A DNA stretch of 64,000 nt. It comes from Myxococcales bacterium (GTDB taxonomy: Bacteria > Myxococcota_A > Polyangia > Haliangiales > Haliangiaceae). The position numbers were made by a program, and so were the translations under genes. The first letter of the stretch is position 1, and the number at the start of each line of letters is the position of its first letter. Positions 57,067 to 64,000 of the stretch are shown piece after piece. Under the pieces are notes generated by a model. The model ran no database searches. It had not been told where the DNA came from and saw only the letters and a program-made list of their open reading frames with translations. The stretch lies in assembly GCA_016706545.1 (NCBI GenBank), contig JADJJK010000039.1, forward strand, positions 18,076-82,075. The letters run 5' to 3'.

Positions 57067-58626
57067 ATGCCGAAGATCGACGCATACCTGCGCAGCATCG
57101 AGCGGTTTGGCGCCACCGGTGCGCTCCTGGTCTCCGGCCAGAGCGTCACCCTGCGCTTTCCCACCGGCGACCGCCACGCGACCCAGGTGACGCCGCACGA
57201 TCTGCTGGTCGCGCTGGTGCGTGAGGTCGCGCCGGCCGCCGCGATCGCCGCGCTGGAGGCGGAGCGCGCGGTGCGCTTCACCCTCGACAGCGGCGGCGCG
57301 CGCTTCGGCATCGAGGTGGTGCCCCGCGCCGGCGAGTGGCAGGTGACCATCGACAGCCACGCAGCGGGCGCGGCGGCGGCGGGCGATGGCGCCGCGGCTC
57401 GGCCCGCGGGCGGAGCAGAGCGGCCGGCGGCCCCGCCGCACCGAGGGGAGCGAGGGGAGCCGGCGTCCGCGAAGGCCAGCGGCGATCCGCGGTCCAGTCC
57501 GCGCACGCCCATGGTGGTCGCCGACGCCGATCGCGTGGGCGAGATGGCGGCGGCGCTGTCCATCGAGCGGACGCCGTTCGATGTGGTGACCGCCGCGGCC
57601 GGCAGCGGCAGCGCCTTGCTCGACCGGCTGCTGGCGTGGGCGCGGCAGCACCGCGCGACCGATCTGGTGCTGGCCGCGGGCGCGCCGGCGATGGTGCGCG
57701 TCGACGGGAGATGGAGCAGCGCCGGCGAGCAGCAGGCGCTCGACGCCGATGTGCTGTCGCGGGAGCTTGGGGTGATGGCGCCAGCGGTGGCGCGCGCGGC
57801 GTGGTCGGAGCGCGGCGACAGCGTGTTCGCCACCGGCGATGCCACCGGGCGGATGCGGGTGTGCCTGGGCCGCGACGCTGGCGGGCCGCGCGCGATCGTC
57901 CGCTTCTTGCGAGCGGAGCCGCCGACCGCCGAGCAGCTCGGGGTTCCTGCGGTCGCGCTGTCCTGGCTGCGTGCTCGCGGCGGCGTGCTGGTAGTGGCAG
58001 GTGGCCCAGGCAGCGGCAAGTCCACCACGCTCGCCGCGCTGGTGCGCGAGCTGGCGTTGACGCAAGGCCAGGCGGTCGCGACGATCGAGGAGCCCATCGA
58101 GCTGCTGCACCGTCGCAGCGCGCTGGTCAGCCAGCGCGAGGTGGGGACCCACGTCGCGTCGCTGGCGGCCGGCGTGCGCGGCGCCATGCGCGAGGGCGTG
58201 TTCGCGATCGCCGCGTCCCGCTGTGATGACGCGGAGACCGCGGCGGCCGTCGCGGGCGCGCTGGACGCAGGTCACCTGGTGTTGCTGGAGGTCAGCGCCG
58301 CGTCGGCTGCGGCGGCGCTGGCGCGCTTGACCGGCGCCATGCCGCAGCCCCGCGGTCGCGAGGCGCTCGCCGAGGGGTTGCGCGGCGTGCTGGTGCAAGC
58401 CCTGGTTGGCCGGCGCGATGGCGGCGGGCAACTCGCGGCGTTCGAGGTGGTGCCTGGCGGCCCCGAGCTCACCCAGATCGTCGCCGAACAACACTGGGGC
58501 GCGGTGGCCGAGCTCACGGCGCGGCGTGGCCCCGATGGCGCCGTCTCGATGGCGGCGGCCATCGCCGGGCTGGTGCAGCGCGGCTTGGCCAGCGACGCCA
58601 GCGCCGAAGAGCTCGCCGCTCGATGA
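57067..58626 (+). CDS. PilT-like ATPase with degenerate catalytic motifs
   Basis: 519 residues. Residues 1-120 form a separate small domain, followed by a disordered linker. The rest is a type IV pilus retraction-ATPase fold: Walker A GGPGSGKST (312-320), Asp-box TIEEPIELLHRR and SQREVG. The Walker B and His-box, which in PilT read ILVGEMRD and GTLHTNSA, here read FAIAASRCD and LLEVSAASA, with the catalytic Glu and His gone. Probably binds nucleotide without normal hydrolysis; a regulatory role is likely. Confidence 0.7.
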   Translation: MPKIDAYLRSIERFGATGALLVSGQSVTLRFPTGDRHATQVTPHDLLVALVREVAPAAAIAALEAERAVRFTLDSGGARFGIEVVPRAGEWQVTIDSHAAGAAAAGDGAAARPAGGAERPAAPPHRGERGEPASAKASGDPRSSPRTPMVVADADRVGEMAAALSIERTPFDVVTAAAGSGSALLDRLLAWARQHRATDLVLAAGAPAMVRVDGRWSSAGEQQALDADVLSRELGVMAPAVARAAWSERGDSVFATGDATGRMRVCLGRDAGGPRAIVRFLRAEPPTAEQLGVPAVALSWLRARGGVLVVAGGPGSGKSTTLAALVRELALTQGQAVATIEEPIELLHRRSALVSQREVGTHVASLAAGVRGAMREGVFAIAASRCDDAETAAAVAGALDAGHLVLLEVSAASAAAALARLTGAMPQPRGREALAEGLRGVLVQALVGRRDGGGQLAAFEVVPGGPELTQIVAEQHWGAVAELTARRGPDGAVSMAAAIAGLVQRGLASDASAEELAAR

Positions 58627-58821
58627 ACGTGGGCTGGCGGCGGCTGCTGCAGCGGTGGCCTACCTGGCGCAGGCCAGCGCCTATGTGGGCGGGTCTGCGA
58701 CGCTTTTGTCTGGTGGAGCGGCGATGCGCGATACGAAGTTGCCCGCCCCCCACCGGACCGCGATAGGATTTCCCTCAGGTCCACGCGGGAGGCTAGGCTC
58801 CCAGGACATCCTTGAGGCGCC

Positions 58822-59748
58822 ATGAGCACCGTACGCGACGGCGGAACTCTGATCTTGCCACGACCGATCGCGCCGGCAGAAAAGCCGGTGGGCGAGTCGT
58901 GCCTGGTCCTGCTCCACCCTCCGGGTCCAGATCTGGGGCGGCGCACGGCGCTCGAGCGGGCGAGCTACGTCGTGGGCCGAGATACCGACGCTGATCTCGT
59001 GGTGCCCAGGAGCTCGGTGTCGCGCCAGCACGGGCGGCTCTATCGCGACGATCAAGGCCACTGGTGGATCGAGGACACGCGCTCCACCAACGGCACCTTC
59101 GTCAACGAGAAGCGCGTGACCACCACTCGCCTCGTCGAGGGTGATCTGGTGCGGTTTGGGGACGCCATCTACAAGTTCCTGTCCGGCTCCAACGTCGAGA
59201 GCGCGTACCACGAGGCCATCCACACGATGGCCATCCAGGACGCGATGACCGGCATCCACAACAAGCGCTACTTCATGGAGTTCCTCGAGCGAGAGGTGGC
59301 CGCGGCGGGGCGCCATGGGCACCCCCTGACCTTGGTGATGCTCGACGTCGATCACTTCAAGAAGATCAACGACCAGCACGGCCACCTGGCAGGAGACGCC
59401 GTGCTCAAGGAGCTCGCGGCGCGGATCCGCCAGCGCATCCGGCGCGAGGACCTGTTCGCGCGCTATGGCGGCGAAGAGTTCGCCTGCGTGCTGCCCATCA
59501 CCGCGTTGCCAGGCGGCGTGATCTTCGCGGAGCACATCCGCACGCTCATCGAGGACCGCCCCTGCCAGTACGAGGGGCAGCCCATCAGGTTCACCATCAG
59601 CCTCGGGGTGGCCACGTTGCAGCGCGAGCTGGAAGCGGACGCCACCACGCTCATCCGCCGCGCAGACGAGCAGCTCTACGCCGCCAAGCACGCGGGGCGA
59701 AACCGGGTCGTCCCTCGGATAAGCGACGTGTTGCCCGGGTTTGGCTGA
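58822..59748 (+). CDS. FHA-GGDEF diguanylate cyclase
   Basis: 308 residues. N-terminal FHA domain (YVVGRDTDADLVVPRSSVSR then STNGTFVNEK), which reads phospho-Thr, and a C-terminal GGDEF domain with an active GGEEF (216-220) and an inhibitory I-site RRED (207-210). Makes cyclic-di-GMP under control of a protein kinase. The same architecture occurs in the Bdellovibrio cyclase DgcB. Stands alone; a terminator follows. Confidence 0.95.
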   Translation: MSTVRDGGTLILPRPIAPAEKPVGESCLVLLHPPGPDLGRRTALERASYVVGRDTDADLVVPRSSVSRQHGRLYRDDQGHWWIEDTRSTNGTFVNEKRVTTTRLVEGDLVRFGDAIYKFLSGSNVESAYHEAIHTMAIQDAMTGIHNKRYFMEFLEREVAAAGRHGHPLTLVMLDVDHFKKINDQHGHLAGDAVLKELAARIRQRIRREDLFARYGGEEFACVLPITALPGGVIFAEHIRTLIEDRPCQYEGQPIRFTISLGVATLQRELEADATTLIRRADEQLYAAKHAGRNRVVPRISDVLPGFG

Positions 59749-59779
59749 GCCGAGACGGGGCGTGACGTCGGGCGGGGCG

Positions 59780-59821
59780 GCGACGGTTCCTCGCGGCTCT
59801 GCGACGGTTCCTCGCGGCTCT
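59780..59821. repeat. 21-bp direct repeat after the FHA-GGDEF gene
   Basis: Two exact tandem copies of gcgacggttcctcgcggctc plus t, starting 32 bases past the stop codon and overlapping the start of the terminator stem. Confidence 0.9.
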
Positions 59822-59848
59822 CGAGGCGCCGGGGTGAGCCGGTTTTTT
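59815..59848 (+). terminator. Terminator of the FHA-GGDEF gene
   Basis: Stem cggctc (59815-59820) with gagccg (59836-59841), 15-base loop, followed by G and six T. One arm is contributed by the second copy of the 21-bp repeat. Confidence 0.55.
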
Positions 59849-59883
59849 GCGGTGGGTTACGAGGGCGTGTTACTTTTTTTTTC

Positions 59884-61204
59884 GTGAGGCTAGGATCCCA
59901 TATCGCGCTCGAGCTCGTGGTTGGCGCGGCGCTGCTGGGCGGCGCCGCCGCGGGTACTGTGATGCTCGTCCCGTCGCTCCTGCCTCGGCTCGCTGGGCCC
60001 GCAGCGCACGCCGCCGCGGTGCCGCCGGCGCCGGCCCCCGCCTTGGGGGGGGCAAGAGAGGCCTGCTGCGCCGTCGAGCGCTGCGCCGTCGAGCGCTGCG
60101 CCGCAGAACTCCGCGCAACCAGCGGCGTCGCCGGGGACTGCGCCAGGGCCAGCGCTCCCTGATGGCCCCGATGGCGCTGCCCTCGCGGTGCTGTCTAGCA
60201 CCACCGGCGGTGGCCTCACCAGGCCCCTCGAGCCCGAGCTGCCCGCGTCGCCGCCGACGCCGCGAGATCCCATCGAGGATCCCGCGGTCGCCGTGCCCGC
60301 CGCGGCCCCTGCTACCGGGGCGAGCGTCACCGTGTACGGCGCCTCCGACGAGGCGCTGCTGGCGCCGCTGCGCAGCTCGACGGTGACCGGCTGCAAGGTG
60401 AACCTGGGCGGCACCACGCTGTCGCTGCGGCTGGACTTCGCGTCTGGCGGCCGGGCGGCGTTCAAGCCGGAGCAAGTTCACCCCGGCTCGCAGCCGCGCC
60501 GCGAGATCGCGGCGTTCTTGATGGATCGCATGCTCGGCATCGGCCGGGTCCCCCCCGCCGCGTCGATCTCCGTCTCGGTGGAGCAGATGCTGGCGGCCAG
60601 CGCGCCGGCGGTGCGCGGCGAGGTGACGGCGCGGGTGCGGAGCGAGGCCCGCGCCAAGCGCGGCGTGCTGCGGGGCGCCGCCTCATGGTGGATCCCCGAG
60701 ATCAAGGTCGCGGCGATCGGCAAGCATCCGATCGACAGCACCGACGGCATCGTCACCTGGAAGCGCTATCTGACGATCGGCGCCAGCCGGCCGCCCGAGG
60801 TGGTGTCGCTGGTGGCCGCGATCAGCGACATGGTGCTGTTTGACTTTCTCATCGACAACAGCGACCGCTGGAGCGGCGGCAACGCTCGCACCTCGCCGGA
60901 CGGCCAGATCCTGTACTTCATGGACAACACGATGTCGTTCTCCACTCGCCGCCAGGGGCACACCCGCACCGCCACGTATCTGCGCCGTGTGCAGCAGTTC
61001 TCGCGGCGGCTGGTGAAAGAGGTGCGTTCGCTCACCCGAGAGCGGCTGGTGGCGATGCTGCATGTCGCCGCCGAGGGCGAGCTTGGGCCATTGCTCACCG
61101 AGGCGGAGATCGACGCCGTGATGGCGCGCCGCGAGATCGCGATCACATATCTGGATGCATTGCTGGCGCAGCATGGTGAGGATCAGGTGTTGGTATTTCC
61201 ATGA
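59884..61204 (+). CDS. Exported kinase-like protein, Fam20C/PI3-kinase-type fold (frameshifted)
   Basis: Start GTG 59884. A membrane/signal segment (HIALELVVGAALLGGAAAG) leads to a Pro/Ala/Ser linker. The frame breaks in a run of eight G (60045-60052); with seven, the linker continues (QERPAAPSSAAPSSAAPQN) into the second part. That part has a kinase-like set: AAFKPEQ (Lys), QPRREIAAFLMDRMLGIGR (Glu), FDFLIDNSDRWSGGN (catalytic region) and ILYFMDNTMSFS (metal Asp-Asn). Substrate unknown; it could also act as a pseudokinase. Overlaps the next gene by four bases. Confidence 0.55.
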
Positions 61205-63006
61205 CGAGCTGTCCCGTCTGTCAGAAGCCTGTTGTCCCCCTTCGTGCCCGCCACGTTCGCGTGGTCGGTATCAAGGTCACCCCGTATTGCAGCGCCGAGT
61301 GCCACGACATCGACGCGGCTCGCGCGAGCGCGTCCGCAGGCGCCGCGACGTCCGCGACGTCCGCGACCTCCCGGGCCGTCGAGCCGACGCTGCCGGTCGG
61401 GTCCGCAGGCGCCAGCGCGGCCGCGCCGACCGCCGCGGCCAAGAAGGCCGAAGGCGTTGCCAAGGCATCCCCTCCGTCCGCATCCGCGAGCAAACCGGAG
61501 AGCAAGACCGAGAGCAAGGACGCGAGTAAGCCGGAGAGTAAGCCGGAGAGTAAGCCGGAGAGTAAGACCGAGAGCAAGGACGCTGGCAAGCCGGAGAGTA
61601 AGGCCGAGAGCAAGGACGCCAGCAAGTCGGAGAGTAAGACCGAGAGCAAGGACGCGAGCAAGGACGCCAGCAAGCCGGAGAGTAAGACCGAGAGCAAGGA
61701 CGCGAGCAAGGACGCCGGCAAGCCGGAGAGTAAGACCGAGAGCAAGGACGCCGGCAAGCCGGAGAGTAAGACCGAGAGCAAGGACGCGAGCAAGTCGGGG
61801 CCCAGGTCCGACGCCAAGCCCGCGGCGCGAACCGAGATCAAAGGCGAGGGCAAGAGCAACGGCAAGGACACGCCGACCAAGGCCGCCAAGGCCGACGCCA
61901 AGGCAGCCGCCAAGGCCGACGTCAAAGCCGACGCCAAAGCCGACAGCAACGGCAGCAAGCCCGCCGTGAAGGACGCGACCGCGGCAGCCACCAAGGGCGC
62001 TGCCGTAGGCGCCAAGGCGTCCGCCGCCGAGCCCGCCGCGGCGCAACCAGAGACATCGACCGGCCGGCGCTGGCTCCCCTGGATCATCATCGCGCTGGCC
62101 CTCGCGGGCGGCGCCGTGTGGTGGCTCACCCGGCCACAGCCCGCGGCGCCCCCTCCGCCTCCTGCGCCCGTGGTGGAGGCCCCGCCCGCGCCGCCGCCCC
62201 CGCCGCCCACCTACGTCCCCGCCGAGGCCAACCGGCGCGCTGTCGACGTGCTGCGCGCGCACCTGGCGGTGGAGTCGCTGCGCGTGCGCCGGGTCGCCGC
62301 GGCGGCGCTCGGCCGACAAGCGGATCCGCAGGCCATCACCACGCTGCTCGAGCTCTTGCCCACTGAGCAGAGCGAGATCGCCAAGCTGGACATCGCCTAT
62401 GGCCTGGCGCGCGCCACCGACGCTCGCGGCCTGGAGATCTTGGTCGCCGGGCTCAAGTCGGCGCGCCGGGACGTCAAGGCGGAGGCCGCGCGGCTCCTGG
62501 CGTCGCTGCGGGATGCGCGCGCGGAGAGCACGCTGAGCGCGCTGGCGAGCCTCCCGCAGTTCCGGATCAGCGCCTCCGAGAAGCTGGCGGTGCTGGGCAA
62601 CAAGCCGGCGATCGCGCGCCTCGAGAAGATCCGCCTGGACGAGCAAGCCCCCGAGGAAGATCGCAAGCGCGCCACCATCGCGCTCGGCTACGCTGGGCAG
62701 GGCTCGGTGGTCGAGCCGCTGCGCGCGCTCCTGCCTGACCCTCGCTTCAACGTGGGGGCGGCCGGCGCGCTCGCGGTCCTCGGCGACACTAGCGGCCGCG
62801 CCTTGCTCATCGGCCGGCTGTCGCTGTCCTCGCTGCGCGTCGAGGCGGCGGTCGCGCTGCGTCGGCTGGAGCCGGCGCTGGACGCTTCTTCGATCCTGCA
62901 CCCGCTGATGGTGAGCCTGGCTTCGGAGAAGGACACCGAGCGAGTCGAGGCGGCCGAGGCGGTCCTCATCTTGACCTCGCCGGCGGCGATGGCGGAGCGC
63001 GATTGA
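61201..63006 (+). CDS. Zinc-finger, Lys-Glu-Ser repeat, membrane and HEAT-repeat protein
   Basis: 601 residues. Order: a small zinc-binding motif (MTSCPVCQ, then YCSAECHD), an Ala-rich segment, a repeat region of about 110 residues built on SKPESKTESKDA, an Ala/Lys segment resembling histone H1 tails, one membrane helix (WLPWIIIALALAGGAVWWL), a Pro-rich stretch, and four to six HEAT repeats to the end. Topology would place the Lys-rich tail in the cytoplasm and HEAT repeats outside. No enzyme motif. Start overlaps the kinase-like gene. Confidence 0.8.
   Translation: MTSCPVCQKPVVPLRARHVRVVGIKVTPYCSAECHDIDAARASASAGAATSATSATSRAVEPTLPVGSAGASAAAPTAAAKKAEGVAKASPPSASASKPESKTESKDASKPESKPESKPESKTESKDAGKPESKAESKDASKSESKTESKDASKDASKPESKTESKDASKDAGKPESKTESKDAGKPESKTESKDASKSGPRSDAKPAARTEIKGEGKSNGKDTPTKAAKADAKAAAKADVKADAKADSNGSKPAVKDATAAATKGAAVGAKASAAEPAAAQPETSTGRRWLPWIIIALALAGGAVWWLTRPQPAAPPPPPAPVVEAPPAPPPPPPTYVPAEANRRAVDVLRAHLAVESLRVRRVAAAALGRQADPQAITTLLELLPTEQSEIAKLDIAYGLARATDARGLEILVAGLKSARRDVKAEAARLLASLRDARAESTLSALASLPQFRISASEKLAVLGNKPAIARLEKIRLDEQAPEEDRKRATIALGYAGQGSVVEPLRALLPDPRFNVGAAGALAVLGDTSGRALLIGRLSLSSLRVEAAVALRRLEPALDASSILHPLMVSLASEKDTERVEAAEAVLILTSPAAMAERD
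61491..61797. repeat. Coding repeat array, about 24-bp periodicity
   Basis: Imperfect units on aagccggagagtaagaccga encode the Lys-Glu-Ser repeats of the HEAT protein. The repeats show many synonymous matches, so expansion is recent. Confidence 0.9.
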
Positions 63007-64000
63007 TGAGGGCAGGCGGCGCTCGAGGCGCGGTGGTCCAGGTGACCGCGCCGACGTCGGCTGCCGATCCACTGCGGCGCGAGCTGCGGCTGTTCTATCT
63101 GTTCCGGCTGCTCGCCACCTCGTACCTGTACGTGCCCATCTTCATGCTGTTCCAGGAACAGCGGGGGCTCTCGTTCTTTCAGCGGCTGGCGCTCGGCGGC
63201 GTGTACAGCGCGGTGGTCATCCTGGTCGATGTCCCCACCGGCGTGTTCGCGGATCGCCTCGGGCGCCGGCGCTCGATGATGCTGGGCGCCACCGCGATGG
63301 TGATCTCCTGCGCCGTGGCGCTCCGCGCCGAGTCCTTCGCCAGCTTCGCCGTGGCCGAGGCGCTGGCGGCGATGTCGATGGCGCTGTGCTCTGGCGCGGA
63401 CACCGCGTACCTCTATGACCTGCTGGCGCGGCATGGCCGTGGCCACGAGTATGCGCAGCGCGAGTCGTCCGCCAGCGCGATGCACCTCCTGGGCAGCGCG
63501 ATCGCGTTCGCTGGCGGCGGGCTGGTCGGGGCGGTCGACCTGACGCTGCCGTATGTGCTCACCGCCGCGGTGGCGGCGCTGGCGCTGGCGGTGGCGATGG
63601 CCTTGTCAGACGACCGCGCCGCGCGACCGTCCTTCCGCCGCGGCCTCGCCGGGGCCAGGCAGCCCGGCCGCCACCGCGGCGCTGCAGGGCTGGTGGCACG
63701 ACGTGGTGGCCGCGCTCTCGCTGGTGCGTCGCCGCCCGCGGCTGGCGTGGCTGGTGGCGTACTCGGCGGTCGTCTTCACGTTGCTGCGCGCCACGATCTA
63801 CGTGTACCAGCCGTACCTCGAGCAGCGCGGCTTTGGCCTCATCCAGATCGGCCTCTTGTTCGCGGCCATGTATGTGGTGGCCGCGGTGATCGCCTATCGC
63901 ACGCACGCGCTGCGCGCTCGCTACAGCGAGGATCAGCTCCTGTGGGGGCTGCTCGGCGTCCTGGCCGCGAGCTTCCTCTTGCTCGGCCAGGTCCACTCGG
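63006..64000 (+). CDS. MFS transporter, C-terminus outside the window (frameshifted)
   Basis: Start ATG 63006 overlaps the upstream stop by one base. About seven helices are visible. The motif-A loop DVPTGVFADRLGRRRSMM between helices 2 and 3 marks the major facilitator superfamily. The frame shifts between about 63610 and 63670: codons run as DDRAARPSF in one frame, then as SPAATAALQGWWHDVVAAL in the next, giving the second half of the fold. Substrate unknown. Third of three coupled genes with the kinase-like and HEAT proteins. Confidence 0.75.
   Translation, partial: MRAGGARGAVVQVTAPTSAADPLRRELRLFYLFRLLATSYLYVPIFMLFQEQRGLSFFQRLALGGVYSAVVILVDVPTGVFADRLGRRRSMMLGATAMVISCAVALRAESFASFAVAEALAAMSMALCSGADTAYLYDLLARHGRGHEYAQRESSASAMHLLGSAIAFAGGGLVGAVDLTLPYVLTAAVAALALAVAMALSDDRAARPSFRRGLAGARQPGRHRGAAGLVARRGGRALAGASPPAAGVAGGVLGGRLHVAARHDLRVPAVPRAARLWPHPDRPLVRGHVCGGRGDRLSHARAARSLQRGSAPVGAARRPGRELPLARPGPL

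Noticed and set aside
61491..61797. Minisatellite outside genes
   Set aside because: The array stays in one frame and encodes a regular peptide repeat between conserved domains, so it is part of the coding sequence.

Overview
The window is a GC-rich chromosome segment of a Myxococcota-type (deltaproteobacterial) bacterium. Pointers are an OmpA protein with thrombospondin-3 repeats, an ATP synthase c subunit with a cleavable signal peptide, an internal-cysteine ferrochelatase, a PilZ/receiver/PATAN-like regulator, an FHA-GGDEF cyclase and many lipoproteins. Assignment below phylum is not possible by eye. I see no rRNA, tRNA, insertion sequence, integrase or CRISPR array; this looks like core chromosome with lineage-specific loci.

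Layout. 1-7 kb, minus strand: a four-gene c-type cytochrome/outer-membrane group, then hemH, an OmpA-type protein, a Trm112-like protein and the start of prs. 7-10 kb, plus: DUF3052, a 57-residue protein, a cyclic-nucleotide-binding protein, an outer-membrane protein and a GNAT enzyme. 10-12 kb, minus: ATP synthase Fo genes. 12.5-16.5 kb, plus: two paralogous kup genes. 16.5-18.4 kb, minus: histidine kinase and response regulator. 18.4-28.2 kb: a membrane GT-C-like protein, prfA, rpmE, a metallophosphatase, an acyltransferase, rsmB-like and gdhA. 28.2-30.5 kb: PAAR protein and neighbours. 30.7-40.3 kb: a WD-type lipoprotein facing a six-gene operon (two unknown proteins, RavA-like MoxR ATPase, lone receiver, ViaA-like vWA protein, TPR/HEAT scaffold). 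41.4-51.2 kb, minus: menaquinone pathway, isoprenyl synthase-menG-menF-menD-menB-menA-menC-menE. 51.5-64 kb, plus: PilZ regulator, DUF5916-type outer-membrane protein, a degenerate PilT-like ATPase, FHA-GGDEF, a kinase-like exported protein, a zinc-finger/HEAT membrane protein and a partial MFS transporter.

Physiology. Menaquinone synthesis, exported c-type cytochromes, ferrochelatase and an F-type ATP synthase with a sodium-site-like c subunit describe a respiring cell with an elaborate envelope. The strongest candidate for an undescribed system is the six-gene MoxR/vWA operon at 32.6-40.3 kb. The cytochrome cluster with unusual heme motifs, and the PAAR locus with an unattached spike-tail protein, come next.

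Two window-wide features matter for any reader. Six otherwise well-conserved genes carry one frameshift each, several at short homopolymers, so consensus errors are likely. In addition, short gene-specific tandem repeats (9-26 bp units) sit at or just beyond the stop codons of many genes.
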